Part shown: positions 1-13,813 of the stretch, piece after piece
Layout: the number at the start of each line of letters is the position of its first letter
Numbering within the stretch: position 1 is the stretch's first letter
NCBI RefSeq assembly: GCF_012273895.1
Contig: NC_052120.1
Location: forward strand, 9,607,756 to 9,671,755
DNA length: 64,000 nt
Direction of reading: 5' to 3'
DNA from: Zerene cesonia
Taxonomy: Eukaryota > Arthropoda > Insecta > Lepidoptera > Pieridae
Position numbers and translations under genes: made by a program
Notes under the pieces: generated by a model
What the model was told of the DNA's origin: nothing
The model's input: only the letters and a program-made list of their open reading frames with translations
Database searches by the model: none

Positions 1-1600
1 ATATTATTCAGGATCAGAACTTATGAGGTATCGGTAATCAAATAATTTCATTTAAATTATAAATAATGACATATAAAACAATATAGGCCAAAGAAATGGG
101 TTTAATGTGGCGTCCAAATGAAGGTAACACATAAAATCACACTTTTCAAATGTCAGACAAAAAAACTAAAAAATTTAAGAACCAAAAATTTGACACATAC
201 AATTTAAGAACATTTTTGAGTCTGAAAATTGCAATGTAGATTATATGAAATTTTGACTACAAAGCTACGAAAAAACTGTAATATTTATCACTAACCTGCA
301 TTAATTTTCACCAAAGCATTTAATTCGTAAAACTAATTCACAGTCAAGCCATGCAAGGTATGACGTATTAGCGCCGGCGACAAGCCAATGTCACTTGTTC
401 GCCGGCCAACAGGATAAAAATAGGTTATGTTTTGCCACTGTTTCGTTTCATAAACATGTGATATTGTGTCAATGTTATTAAATATTATGCAGACAGATTT
501 GTGAAGATTGAGAACCGGTTCCACAAGTTGATAATGTCCTTGAAATTTTACACTTTTTGACGACGACCCATATTGTCATTTTAACTGACAAATATTTTTA
601 GGAATAGTTTCTAAACGGAACATAATCGGAAGCTGTGAAAGCTTCGTAAGTTTAAAGGTAATGTCGAATTATTGGAGTAGCGCCGTCTTTATCTGTGTAT
701 ATTATTGTTGTTTTTAACTTTATAGCGTGATTACTGATATCTAGGTCGGTGGAATATATTTTTAATTTATTATTTAATTTAATTTATAATAGAAAGATAG
801 AGAGAACGTTTAATTGAAAATAATAGTCATCATTCTATTACAGGCTCTATGCATATATTTTGCAAGAAAATTTTTGTACAGAGTTGTAAAACTCTGTACA
901 AAAATGCTTTCATTAGCTTCACCTGTTTGTTTATATGTATTCATATTTCTTTGTAACCAAATCTTAAGACTCATTTTTGACTCACTTTATACGGAGAGAT
1001 TTAATTCAAACTTTACACATTTGTAAAGGATCCATGATAATACAATAAATTTATTAGTTCGCCTTATTAACCTGATTAGGATCAGCATAATTAAATTATT
1101 TCATTACGTATACTCTGTATAAGATCAAGTAAGACAATTTAGTTGATATTATTAAAGGGTGTTTTTGTATTTTTTAACTGCATTTATTATTTCCATAGGA
1201 ACATTTCTATTTACTTCTAACGCACCACTTCACACGATATAGACAAATCAAGGGTGGCAATATTTAATTAGTTTAAATAGGTGCGTCAAACAAGATTATA
1301 AGCCTCGTATGTTATTTTTAAATGATTATACGAAGTATTATTACAGCTATACGAGTATGTGTAGATTTCATGTTAAAGTTAAATTTAAAATATATGAAAT
1401 ATTGATGCCTCAAAATGAATTCTTTTTTCTCTGACATATTATCTCAAGCGATGAACAAGCCTTAATAATAATGGCTTAATACATGGAATTAATCTAGTTT
1501 CATAGGCAGGAAATTTAATAATATAGCAAAACACCCAAATTTCTTCGATACCTAAATCACACGTGTGAAAATGTTTTACGTTCATTGTAATAATTTTTAA
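1..1600. other. gene-free AT-rich stretch
   Basis: No exon-like segment was seen on either strand. A GC-rich hairpin lies at 373-406. Positions about 890-1120 resemble a dispersed repeat seen again at about 29720-29905 and 24230-24400: all share a 'gctttcattagct'-like start, then a 'tttacac...atc' block and a 'cctgattaggat'-like block. The short open frames here have no coding character. Confidence 0.6.
373..406. other. GC-rich hairpin in AT-rich DNA
   Basis: The arm gccggcgacaag (373-384) pairs with cttgttcgccggc (394-406), with one bulged base and a 9-base loop. It stands out against the surrounding AT-rich sequence. It could be the subterminal hairpin of a mobile element; no function is claimed. 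Confidence 0.5.
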
Positions 1601-1799
1601 TCCTACTAATATTATAAATGCGAAAGTTTGTAAGGATGTGTGTGTTTGTTGATCTTTCACGCAAAAAGTACTGAACTGATTGCAATTAAATTTGGTACGT
1701 AGACAGCTACACAACTGGAATAATATATAGGCCACTTTTTATCCCGATATTTTTACGGAATACTGACTTACGTGGGTGAAACCGCGGGGCGCAGCTAGT
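1601..1799 (+). mobile_element. Helitron-like non-autonomous element, family A
   Basis: About 200 bp, starting TCCTACTAATATTATAAA, with an internal core 'ctgattgcaattaaatttgg', and ending in an ACCGCGGGGC segment followed by GCAGCTAGT. A 5' TC, a 3' CTAG and no terminal inverted repeats or target duplication fit short Helitron-like elements known from Lepidoptera. Many other copies occur in this window in both orientations with the same ends, which fixes the boundaries. The family name is inference; the repetition is seen directly. Confidence 0.8.
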
Positions 1800-3043
1800 T
1801 ATTTATAATAAAACATATCGAATAAATAATCGAACTGCGACACCTGGACTTTCCGTGGTCGGCCATCCGTAGTTCACATAGTTATAAGGATTTTATGCTC
1901 TTGTAGTGAAAAAATAAAATAAATGTTAAATGTACATGTATATTTATCCTAGTTATTAATTCATATCAGTTTAAAACAAAAGCGTCCGGATGTACTATTT
2001 ATTAGCAATGCATTAGTCAAATTTTGGAAGGTCGCTACCAAGTTCTCGAATGTTCGAGGTTATCTGAGTAATTGGATATTGTAGGTAAGAATTTGGGATT
2101 ACGTCATGGGAAAACTGGTTTGGATGATAATTCATGTCATAACATTGAACTTTCTTTTAATTGAACACTTTAACAATTGTTACTTTATTAATAAAAAACA
2201 AACAATTTTAGATAACTGCCCCGCGAATCCATCCTGCTGTTGTCAAAACAATTTTTTTATAAAGTGTTGTCCGATAAGCTTAAAAACTCTCAATTATTAT
2301 CAACATCCTTTCTTTTCTGTTTTCTTTTTTAATGTTTTCGTTGCATTGTGTGACATCATCTTATTTTATTTCTGCACTTAAAATGTTAAATGGAAGAGCG
2401 GAATTTACTTATATAAGCATTTGTCGTTTGAGTAATAACTTGGAGTGTTCCAATCACAAACTAGCTTAAGACAATTATTTTTAGAATGAAATATATATTT
2501 GAATTTGGTCTTTAGTAGATTTTATTGTAGTGTTAAAAAAATCTATAATCTATGCGAGCAAACTTTATATTACGGATTTCTTAATTTGTCTTGAACCTAA
2601 TATTTCATTTAATAATATTTATAAAATTTCTATCAACTGTTTTATTCCATCCGTGCTATAAGTGACAAAAAAGCAGTCCAAAGGTCCATTGTAACTAAGC
2701 CAGAATTCGTCATCGAATTAATGTTAATCTTATCTTTATCGTAATTTGAATAATTCATAATAATTATTTTTTTACAGACAACTAAACCGAATTCCAATTT
2801 CCAGAATCAGACCAAATGTTAATGGAACAACACGTGAGTTACCAGCTTTCTAATAAAAAAAATAATCAAAATTGATTCAACCAGTAAAAAGTTATAAGAT
2901 AACAGAAAATGATACAGTCTAATTGAGAACCCGGAAGTCGATTGATAATAAGAAACATCTAATCAGCAATTTGCCAAACTAAGCTACAACGCAAAGACAC
3001 GTGTTCTCAAATATATACATACAGCGACAGTTGACACATGCTA
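1800..3043. other. gene-free stretch
   Basis: AT-rich with no convincing exon. Positions about 2800-2960 look like a reverse copy of the family E repeat described at 12897-13048. Confidence 0.5.
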
Positions 3044-3606
3044 ATAGTAGGGGAGCCCAAGAGGGGATTTTGGGATGTACTCGAGCGCGTCAGATTATTA
3101 TAAGGGAAGGTACCTTACCTATTAATAAGTACCTCCAGAAAGTATGGGCAGTTGATATTGGTGGGTGCGCCTACAGGAGCCGCAGGAAATAAAAAAATAT
3201 CGATAATTCTCTAAGGTTACGCTCAAATTGTCAGATTAGCGAAATTTGGATTTTTTGTGTTGTAAATAACCCGTAATATCTTTCTCTGACGCGCTCGAGT
3301 CATATTTTTTTTATATTTTACCTTTTATTCGTAGCCACGAAATTACCACATAAATCGTAAGTATAAGTTATATTTTATTTCAGTGATATGCCAGAGCATT
3401 CAAAATATCAAAATCTTACGTGCTTGAGTATTTCCATAGCCCTGTTTTTCTTTTATAATTAAAAAAAAATCAAAAACCTTTTTCCACCGCTGAAATTGAA
3501 AACACTATAGGACTTTTTTTCTTGCTATCGCATAATCTGCGAATTCCAATAGGTTTCTGAAACGCTCGAGTAAATACACATTTAGCATCTTGGGCTCCCC
3601 TACTAT
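3044..3606. mobile_element. MITE-like element with nested inverted repeats
   Basis: The left end TAGTAGGGGAGCCCAAGA (from 3046) is repeated as its exact reverse complement up to 3605, giving an element of about 560 bp flanked by TA/ATA. Inside, actcgagcgcgtcaga at 3079-3094 is matched by its perfect complement at 3285-3300, and a further cgctcgag lies at 3563-3570. No transposase frame is present. It reads as a non-autonomous DNA transposon, possibly a composite of two related units. Confidence 0.65.
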
Positions 3607-6600
3607 AAAATATAACGTATCGATGCCAAGGTCGCGTATGCTTACGACCGGTGCTAATAAATACACGACAGATCCCTTTATATTTGTTAACACACATTTG
3701 AAAAAGATGTGTATCATTGTATAATCAAACGACTTTAAAAAGGAAAGAGGTTCTCATGACGACTTTATTTTCTTGTGTTTCATATGTAATTACTATTTAC
3801 TAAGTAAACCGTTTATGACGATTCCTTTTTATTTGAAAACTAATGCCTCCCATGTGGTCTCGTTTAAATTTGGTCTTGTTCTGATCATTAAAGGGCTCTT
3901 AAGTTTATCTCAAATAATTATATTGCTCTTGGATTAATAAAGGATAGATTATAATTGTTGTAGATTTAAATTTTATTTTGGCTTAAAAATATGTCGATAT
4001 TTAGGTATACCCATTGTTATATCCATTGTTTTTCAACCGTGTCAGCTTTCTCTCCATTGATCGACACTAGCCGTCTATATTCTGCTAACGATATTGTATT
4101 GAGAATCGATAGATGTTATAAACGTGACCTTTATTACGCTAAGACCTAAGTGAATGGGTGTGTTTTAATGCATTTGTGGACTTTTCTAGTTAATTCGAAC
4201 GTCGAACCATCGCATAAGTTGTTTTCTTTGCATATCATATGAAGGGAAGGGAGAGGAGGGAAGCAAATGCTTTATATTGAACAGTATAAACATTTTGCAT
4301 GTTAGACATCTAATAATTGTATTTTTATGTATTAGTTTGAATGCTTCTTTTTAGTGAATTTTAGAACATTTTAACTACATTATTTAATTATAATAGAGTT
4401 CTTTTGTCAATTTTCTATGCAGATCAGTAGTCTTAAGTATGAACACATAAACAATACTTAATAAATTAATACTTTTAACGTCATGCAAACATATACGAGG
4501 CTATATAACTTCAAAATGTTATAAACGTGACCTTGTTATTGCGTCTTGGAACCATGGAACTAATCGATTTGCAAGCTTCACATTCGTCGTAATTCCTAAC
4601 CACAGATTAGAATATATCGCGTTCAATAATAAAGGTCAAGTTTGTTTTAAATACTCTGTAGTCTGTATATATAGATTTGGAATTAAATGTCAACTTACTA
4701 GCCGCATAGTATTCTGACTTTTCTTAGTAAATTTTTGTAAATTAAAATTTTAAAATAGTTGCTTATTTATTATTAAAGATGTCTGTTACTCATTTATGTG
4801 TTGTTTCGTTTGTTTTTAAAAGGTATAAAGGTATTTAGCATTATTATTTATTATATTATTTCAAAACTGCGTCTACAAGAAGTCTAATTGAATAAATAAT
4901 GTTTGAGTTTTAGTTTGAGTGTGATAACTTATTTATTTCTTTGAAAGAAAGAATTGATTATAAGTAAACCTTTTAGTTTTATTGCATTGAAATTATGTAT
5001 TGTGAGATATTTTTTTAAGGAAAGGAGAAAAAATATCACGATGTGGAATTCGAATTCGCGTCTTTTTGATAAACCATATCAAAGCCTATCCTTGCTTAAA
5101 TTAATTCAAAAATATTAAGTTTCTCAAGTTAACGTAACATTCAAATGCAGTCTGTGTGACAAATTTAACATTTTTTATGTCATAGTCGGCAAGAAGCTGT
5201 GTCGAGTGATGGTCAACGCTAGCGCACATAAACATTGGCACAGGCCTTTCCTCTGATATCTCTATGCAAATGGACTTAAACGTATGAATAAAGAAATGAG
5301 GGCATTAAAAGTTAGGACTAGGAAGATTCAACGTTAGTAGCAGAGTACGTTAATTTGAAAAATAATGTTTATTGTGAAATGATCTAAATAACTCCAAGAG
5401 GTTCTAACGATATACTAAACGCATATACTCACAATGTTTACATGTCACTCGCATATAGTATTACATATTACAGCTCGAAGGTCGAGGCCTTGCTCTCCGT
5501 GACCAACAAATTATCACATTTCATTATGGCGGTAATCAAAACGCTTTCAATGTATTGTGTTCATATATGCACTAGCAAACGCTCATATATTTAGTTGTAG
5601 ATCTGGTTCAAATCCCTACTGTTACTAATATAAATGCGAAAGTAGCTCTGCATGTCTGTCTCTTCACACGTAAACCACAAAGCGGTTTAAATTAAATTAT
5701 CTGGGATAGTTTGACTCGAAACTAATTAATTGATAATTTTATTGGACCTTCGAAACAAATAAATTTGATTTACAGTCCAATCCCGATGTCCTTAAGTTAC
5801 ATATAAAGAAGTCAAATTAAAATCTTCAGCAAAAAGCACTACACTGTGACATTTGACCTATTTTCTCATATCTTCAGGTATAAATAAAGACAGCAAGCAC
5901 CTAAAGATAAATTCGTATTTATAGTGGACTCACGTTCGAGCACTAGGTCATTGATACAAGGAGCTGATAGCGCTTCCCAGAACGCAGCAGTTCATGCAAT
6001 GTCATACCCAAGGGCAAGAAATAAATGCCTTTGTTCTGTTTATCTATAATTTATTGGTAAATCTTGGTACAAAGGCTTCTTTATTAATTAACTGTTACCA
6101 ACGGTTCATTTTATATTTTTAAAAAACGAATAAATATTGAATAATGAATGAGACGATTATTTTTTACAAAAACATCACCGATGCCATGTTCCCATGGTTT
6201 AGGTAATTTCAAAAAAGGAACCTAATGACAACAATTCTCTATCAAACACATAAAGAATCACGTCAATTGGATGAAAACCATGGAGTTATAGACTACCTAA
6301 ACCAAAAAACAAATACAGTCGTTTTTGAAAATATCGGTTAATAAAGGAGAAATAGTGATTAAGGATAGCCTATTCGTGACCTTAGAGGAATTCGGAGTAA
6401 TTTATATTTAGTTTATATACATACAAATGAATTGCCAAATGCTAAGCACAAAACAAGTACGATTAATAAAGTTTTAGCCTTTTTTTTTAAGCACAAGGAA
6501 GGTTTTTTGGGAGAAAAAAATTACCTCTGGGAAAGCCGGGGAGATAGTTGGTAATGTTAGAAAAATTGTAAAATTTATTGAGCCATTACGAACACACGTA

Positions 6601-7923
6601 TGCTAAAATTATATTATTCTCTATAATAATCATGTATTAATAAAGTAAGTTATGTTTACAGTAGTAATATGAATAGTAATGACTACAATTATGTATTCTA
6701 TTTATCGTTAAAGGTCATGATTTCCGCAAACATTGTTATATAAAGTCGTAATTTTCTCACGATACGAGATAATTTTGACGTTTAGAAGATGTCATGATTT
6801 ACAATTGGGTCTATCTGTATTATATATGCAAAGCCTTTCTAAGTGTCAGCCTATGTCCTTTATCAGATGTCTAACTATCGTTGTACAAAATTTCATCCAA
6901 ATCGTTCAATGATTTACATATTTTACTAATATGATAAACGCGAAGGTATGTAAGTACGGATGGGTGGATGTTTGCTATTATTACTCAGAACTTCTGAATG
7001 GACTTTAATGAAACTTTACCATAACCATTATTGTACCTTTACCTAACCTTTACAATAATCAATATAAATAAGAATAAGACACGAGCTTATATATACTTGC
7101 TATTGCCAGTGGGTTCTTCCCTGGGAGAAACCGCGCGTACTGGTATCTAATTGGTCAAATATTTATATTATTACAAGCTTACCGTAGTTTCACATGATAA
7201 ATTTCATAGAAAGGTCTTGAAAAATATTAAAAATCAAATTTTTATAAATCCTATTATGCAAAGTTGAACACCTCAATCGACACTAGGTCATATCTATTTA
7301 TACGAACAGAATCGTATATACGAGATATGGAAAATATCTTGTATTTACGATTCTGATTAGTTTACATAGAACATTATAATAGATTTTCTAAGAACTACCA
7401 TTAATTTACGATGTCTGTATAATAGGTTGGAGATTTGAATAATTTATCGACTTGTAATATAAATGGTTTTATTGGCTGCGGATGACAGTTAATTTAAGAA
7501 GTTGTGGGTAAGATTTACAAGGGTTATATTTAACAGGATGGTTTCAATGAAATGCGATAGGTTTAAGGTGTAGAGGTTATTTTTTTAATATGGATCAAAA
7601 CCGATTATATCTCTGTAAAAAGTATTAAGGATGTGCGTTAAAAATTTTCCTTTATGTTGAATAACTTTTATTATTAATGTATATATTGTATTGGTTATGT
7701 TATTGTTCAAACACATTATTGGCTATGTGGCCTGAAATAATTGATAATAATTATTATTATTATGTTAGTAGTTTTAAGCATTAAAATTTCACAGTCTTTC
7801 AATAATTTTTAAAGCATCTACCGAGATTCAGTGCTCTTGCAGTGAGTTGCAGGTCTGATTTCGGCATATATATTTGCATATAACATTATTTCACTTTTAT
7901 TGTACATAAACTCATTTATTACT
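3607..7923. other. gene-free repeat-bearing stretch
   Basis: No exon seen. Positions about 3735-3900 are a degraded family E copy, about 5625-5850 and 6924-7141 are degraded relatives of the family A type (a taatat-aaatgcgaaag start, with an aaaccgcg end in the second), and about 6180-6330 is a reverse family E copy. The rest is unremarkable AT-rich DNA. Confidence 0.45.
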
Positions 7924-7924
7924 T

Positions 7925-8081
7925 ACTAGCTGTTCGCCCCGGCTTCGCCCGTGGTACAAATATAAACCTATATCACTCAGTGAAGTTGCACCTTTTTAAA
8001 CGTGAAAGAATTTTTAAGATCGGTCCAGTAGTTTTTGATTTTACCATTACAAACATACAAATTCTTCCTCTTTATTAGTGT
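7925..8081 (-). mobile_element. CTAGT-ended interspersed repeat, reversed
   Basis: Begins ACTAGCTGTTCGCCCCGG followed by a cttcgcccg block, the reverse complement of a 3' end CCGGGGCGAACAGCTAGT. It shares the CTAGT terminus but not the body of family A. Similar cgaagc-cggg...ctagt termini occur at 23392 and 53698. Confidence 0.6.
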
Positions 8082-11000
8082 AAATGTACTTCATTCTTTC
8101 TTTATAACGTTTAATTCAATGCATATATCAAATGGCAATGAAATTTCTTTGTACCTATTTACCATTCATTCGAGGTATCACAGAACGTGCGATAACTACA
8201 AAAATAAACCAAAACATTGTGTAGTAAGAGCTATTTTTGTACATGACACAACGGTTGAGATCATTTCGTTTGGTCACCATTACGCAATAAATTAACATAG
8301 TTGGGTTTTGGTCAAAGCGTAGTCAAGTGAATTGAAATTGTTTTCTTTAAAAGTGTGGGGCAAACGCTCTTTTGTACATTTGATCATCACAATTTGTTCA
8401 AAATGTGAAAGTTATTAATATTTTTTATTATGTATATTTATTATCATCGTTTAATATTAAAAATTAGTTAAAATTGTAATGTATTATTACGTTACAGATA
8501 CCATTATTTCGGTTCAGCGTCAATCAGCGTTTCGGTTAGGTACAATATTAAAATCAAATGATTCATATAATTTATTGGAAGTAATTACTTCTAATAAGTG
8601 TTCATGTGTGAAATGAAGATTAATTAACTGAGTTAATTAACTTTAATTATTAGTTATTAGCTTCATTGGTTGTGTTTCAATTGAAACGATACAAAACATA
8701 ATTTAATCGAAATAAATATCTTAATTTAATCATTCGGTCGTAGCGATCCCAATCAAGATAAATAATTAAATAAACTTATTAAATTATTGCATTGTCACTG
8801 ATCCGTGATAACACAAACTTCGAATTAAATCTATCCGTTTAAAGTCTAAAGGAGTCGGTTAAATACAAACAGACTTATGAAAGTGTACTTATAGAAGTAT
8901 GTAAAAAATTAACACGAAAATAATAATTTCAGTTGAGAACATACATAAGGTCCATTTTCTATGATAAAAATACCTAATGTGACTAACCTAAAAATATGTG
9001 AATATATAAAAACGATTGACCTACCATACACACGATAACTTATATTAACTGAGTAATTTATATAAGTTTTCTATAGATTAAAAAATTTGCACTGTGATAC
9101 GTATATCCAAATAAAAATCTATGTAAAACTGTATCGAATATATTGAAGTATTTGATTGTCCAGTAAAGAAAGACTGGATCCAAAAATAAACATTTCAAAG
9201 TCACCCAGCGTTAGCAACTACACTTTCCTTCATCTTATTTGGATTCCAGGCTAAACGAGTCTAGATTTAAAATCTCACATTCAAAGCTTTACCTTACTCC
9301 ACACAGATAGGGACGGTTTTAGATTAACTGTAAAATTTATCTTTTTAAGGACAACGTTCGCTCGGCGTACGTAGAATAAATTTATTGCTAAAAGGCTAGC
9401 GAGTTACCAGTAAATTGTAGCTCTAGCATTTGATATACAAAATGTTTCAGCGCTTTGCAACCATTCTGATACATGACTAATTGGTTCAGAATTTTATAAT
9501 GTTTTATAATTCGAAACAAGTCACGTTTGTTGAGCGGAAAATGCTGAGACTTGAAATCTTATAAAGTATTGGGTAAAAAACGAAAACTCTTGAAAATTTT
9601 ACACAATAAAAACAGTACCGATCCTAAGGTTCAGAGTGGTTCAGTATAGAGAAAAAAGTGTAATGTGAAAAATGTGGTTGTAACACTTATTCTTTGAAAG
9701 AGAGTTGGTAAAAAGAAACTGAGCGAAGGAAAGGAACTGAGTCGCCTAATGGTAATCGACCAGCACCACCCATGGACATTTACAGAAACCTTATGCCACT
9801 TCAAAAGGATTGCCAACTTATATGCAAAAGGGATAAGGAAATAATTTATTGAGAGGGAATAAAGGAAAGGACTAGTGAACAGTAAGGGAAGCACAGTACC
9901 ATTCATACTTCCATTTCCCGAATTTCTGAGATTCTGTATTAATTCTAAACATGCTTAATTATCGATTATATGTTCTGGTGGTATCCCAGATCCCATTTTT
10001 ATCTCTTTAACTGAAATAACAACACTTGAATAAAATAAAATTTATGTTAAAAAAACTGTAAAAGAGTGATTTTTCCAACAAGCAACACGATGGAAGTGTC
10101 ATTTTAAAATGCAAAGTAAAATTGTAAAATAAACTGGTCGTCTCATACCTGTGCTTAATTTAATAACACGCTCTTTATGGAGTGCTTTTAAATCCCGGCA
10201 AGTTTTATGCAAACATTCTTTTAAAAATAGCGTTTTTTAATTATTTTAATGCAGTTCAGTTTTTGCCTCCTTTGAACAGAAGTGTAATCAAACGTGCAGG
10301 TGGCTCTAATCAAAATATCACGTAGATTTATTATTATGACATTATTTAAATGATATAAAATTTACATTTTATATCGTTTTACGGAATTTTATTTTACGGA
10401 TTTGTAATAAGATTTGGTTTCTCTGTTTCCTCAATGTTTTCAAAATAGATATATCGTGGTTTGAGATTGTTAGATTATTTAAATATCCATTGCAGATTGG
10501 AAATTACTGCAAAGGTCAGAACTACTAAAGACCAAAACAAGAAAATATTTTTGAGGAGACACATTTAGTTGCTAAATGAATCATGACACATATATTCTAT
10601 TTTAGGAAATTGAATTTTCATGAGCAAATGTATTAATAAAAACTGCGTCGTAATAACAAATTGATTTAATCCCTCTTCCTGACGGAGGTATCAAAATCTA
10701 AAATGGGACATAACGACTAAAATTTCCTATTTGAACAAAAATAATTACGTCAATCAGTTGAAACCCCAAGGAATTATAAAAAGAGCTTTCGACTTAAGAT
10801 CCTTCGTCTTTAACGTCGGTTAAAACACAAACAATCTTTTAGCTCGCAATGACGTCTGACATCTTCACGTTCATAAACAACATTCCACAGATAAAAAAAC
10901 GTTCTATTTACAAATATAATATCAAAAAAAGAAACAATTAAATCTTATCTGGTTGGGGATGGAATGCATCCTTAAAAAGCAATATTGCTGAGCGCTTACT

Positions 11001-12041
11001 TGCCGTCATTAGTCGCATAACGCGGCGACTTGTAAAACACATTCCTGTGGACTAGTAACATTCTTTATTATGCTATTTAGAGACTCATGTGGCATTGTAT
11101 TTTCGTCTACATTAACTGTCTTGAAGTCAGGAGTTGATGTTATATACTTAGCAGTCAAAAGTGTACTTTATTGTTAAAAAAAATTAAGGAAACTTTTTAA
11201 ATTTTTTTACTGTATTAAATAATAACAATTTACTATATTTACTTTAGTACTCCATCTTAAAGGCGTAAAAGCATGTTTCAAACGTTTCTATGCTTTTTAG
11301 GGGATAAGTTACTTAAGTAAACTAATTAAGCATCCATGTGCGAGGTCTCCCTCTGACCGAAGACTTTACTCAGAGCTTTTCATTCCTTGACTGTAGCACA
11401 GATAAACTTAAAGTATAATAATAATATCAAGATGAAGAGTGTGTTTGTTCGCGCTAATCCGCATAACTACTGGACTGATTTCAAAAATTCTTTCTCCGTT
11501 GGATATGTACGTAATCCCTTAGTGCTATTATTGCCACGGGCAAAGATAAGGCGGAGAGCTAGTTATTTAAATAATCGAAATAATGTTCAAGGTAATTTTA
11601 AGAACTTTTTAAAGGGGGTTATAAGTTACCCACGGCGCCTGGGGAAGGAACCGAGGATTGGGACGGATTCTTAACAATTGAAACTCCACCGTTATTTCAT
11701 CCCATCAAACGCATCAAGTATACAACTAAACTAATATATTATCACGCAGGTATGTAATTCGTAAACACCATAATAATTGTTTAATTACTTTTAATGGCTG
11801 TAAAACTATACAATATTTCACGCTTAACCATCTACCAGAAGCCGTATATTTTTAAACATTTTATGTACGTCATTATAACATTTACTTATTTTATTATCTA
11901 ATATTTTGTAGATATTGTTATAAATTTATAATAAGGCTATCTATATATCCTGAGCTATTAAAATATTATTTCCATGAATACTAATTTGCATTTTCAAATG
12001 GAATTTAAATATTTGCATTGGGTAGCTACGACACTATTGCA
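8082..12041. other. gene-free stretch
   Basis: AT-rich. A degraded copy of the 'gcctgatggtaagcgatc' family lies at about 9721-9850 and a reverse family E copy at about 10660-10810. The open frame at 11387-11674 has no recognisable domain and starts at a non-ATG codon. Confidence 0.45.
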
Positions 12042-12242
12042 TCCTACTAATATTATAAATGCGAAAGTTTGATCGGATGTGTGTGTGTTTGTTGCTCTTT
12101 CACACAAAAACTACTGAACCGATTGCAATGAAATTTGGTATGTAGACAGCTGGACAACTGTAATAACACATAGGCAACTTTTCATTCCAATATTCCTACG
12201 GGATACGAACTTACGCAGGTGAAACCGCGGGGCGCAGCTAGT
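12042..12242 (+). mobile_element. Family A Helitron-like element
   Basis: Near-complete copy, from the TCCTACTAATATTATAAA start to GCAGCTAGT. The internal core aaccgattgcaatgaaat lies at 12117-12134. Confidence 0.85.
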
Positions 12243-12896
12243 AATGAATAATGTATTTGGCTAAAATTGTAGATAATAGGAGTGATCGATGTTACTAGCG
12301 GTCCGTCCAGGTTTTGCCTATCGTATGCGTTTGCCTATAGGCTATTAACATTCAGGGATTTCGTAGGTTATGTAGGTAGGTAAGTTGTGTTACCTATTTA
12401 TCGAATACATGTCGAACGGTAAACCAATTTTTGAAATCGATCTAGTGATTCCTGTGATTAGCGCATTTATACAAACCATATAACAAGACTGCCCAAACAA
12501 ACAAATAAATAATCAAGTCAATCGATTGAAAAGTCACGGAGTTATTATGTAACAGAAATAAACAAAATGCAGTCGAATTGGAATACATTTTTTTAGGGGA
12601 AAGTCAGTAAAAATAGAAGTGAAGTTATCCATACAATATTCGACAATATAAGAACTACATTTTTACCCAAGGAAATAAATAACACTGCTGGCCACATGCG
12701 CAGTCGTTGGAGCCTAAACAGTTTTGGAATAATCGTATGGACCTGTTTGGGGAGCCAGCCAAGTGGAACTCAACTCTCAAGGTCAATTTGCGTATTAAAC
12801 TGAGTCAATTCACAAACGGTGCGATGATTTAATACTACTGTTAGATGTGATTTGGCAATAGGGTGTAAAAACAGATGCCAGAAATGGCCTTTTCAA

Positions 12897-13048
12897 ACGA
12901 CTTCAAAAAATGAGGAGGTTACCAATTCGACTGTATGTTTGATACCTCATAACGTTTTCGTGGATTAACCGATTTTTATTATTTTTGTTTTATTCGAAAG
13001 CTGATGCCTGCCATGTGGTCCTATTTGGTCTAGTTGTGATAATTTAAT
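12897..13048 (+). repeat. Family E interspersed repeat
   Basis: Recognised by 'gaggaggttaccaattcg', then 'taaccgattttt', then 'gaaagctgatgcctgcc' and 'atgtggtcc'. The same order recurs at 22463-22612, 40640-40775 and 63131-63276, and in degraded or reversed form elsewhere. The class is unknown; it may be a LINE or SINE fragment. Confidence 0.65.
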
Positions 13049-13251
13049 GCGGTTTTTTGCTAAAATAATAATGTATAGATGAAGTCTGTAAATTACGAGA
13101 CAAATTCAACACAAAAATTCAATTCAAAAGTATATCACTTTAAAATTTTCTATGTCTTAAAAATTCGCACTAGGGATATTGCTAACTATGATCTCTATTT
13201 ATCTAAGTCTAATCTTTAGATATATCTAAGTCTCAAAGTTATCTTCGTAAC

Positions 13252-13388
13252 TAATACTATAAAGAGGAAACATTTGTGTTTTTATAATGTTTTCACACAA
13301 AAAACAACTCGGCAATTTTTGAAAAATTATTTTATCATCAAAAACTGCATCTTTACAAAGCGACAAAGGCTATATATGTATGTTTCTT
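13252..13388 (+). repeat. Family F repeat, truncated
   Basis: Starts ctaatactataaagagg, then 'ttttcacacaaaa' and a 'catctttacaaagcgaca' block. Related copies are at 15892-16035, 18217-18382, 20066-20230 and 23231-23392. This one lacks a clean CTAGT end. Confidence 0.5.
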
Positions 13389-13457
13389 TGTATTTCGCAC
13401 AAATCTTTGTGATTTTTGCTATGCTCGTTTAATGTAAAATGTGTATTTTACAACAAT

Positions 13458-13813
13458 ACTAGCTGACCCGGAAAACGCTGTTCTGTCTTACTCTTATCAT
13501 TTAGGGGGATGAAAAATAGATGTTGGCCGATTCTCATAGATACCGAATAAGCACAAAAAATTTCATCATAATCGATCAAGCCGTTTCGAAGGAGTATGAC
13601 AACGAAAACTGTGACACGAGAATTTTATATATTAGACTAGCTGCACCCGGCAAACGTTGTTCTGCCTTGCTCTTATCATTTAGGTGTATGAAAAATAGAT
13701 GTTAGCCGATTCTCAGACCTACCCAATATGCTTACCAAATTTCAGAGGAATCGGTCAAGCCGTTTCGGAGGAGTATAGAGACTAACATTGTGACACGAGA
13801 ATTTTATATATAA
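13458..13813 (-). mobile_element. Two tandem family B elements
   Basis: Two head-to-tail copies (about 13458-13634 and 13636-13813), both reversed. On the - strand each runs from 'tataaaattctcgtgtcac' through 'aaacggcttg' and an 'agaatcggc' block to 'ggcagaac', 'gggtgcagctagt'. The 3' CTAGT end of one directly abuts the start of the next. The open frame at 13520-13705 is a by-product of the repeat. Confidence 0.75.

Noticed and set aside
11387..11674. Open frame of 95 codons on the + strand
   Set aside because: No homology recognised, non-ATG start, and no exon-like GC content or splice sites.
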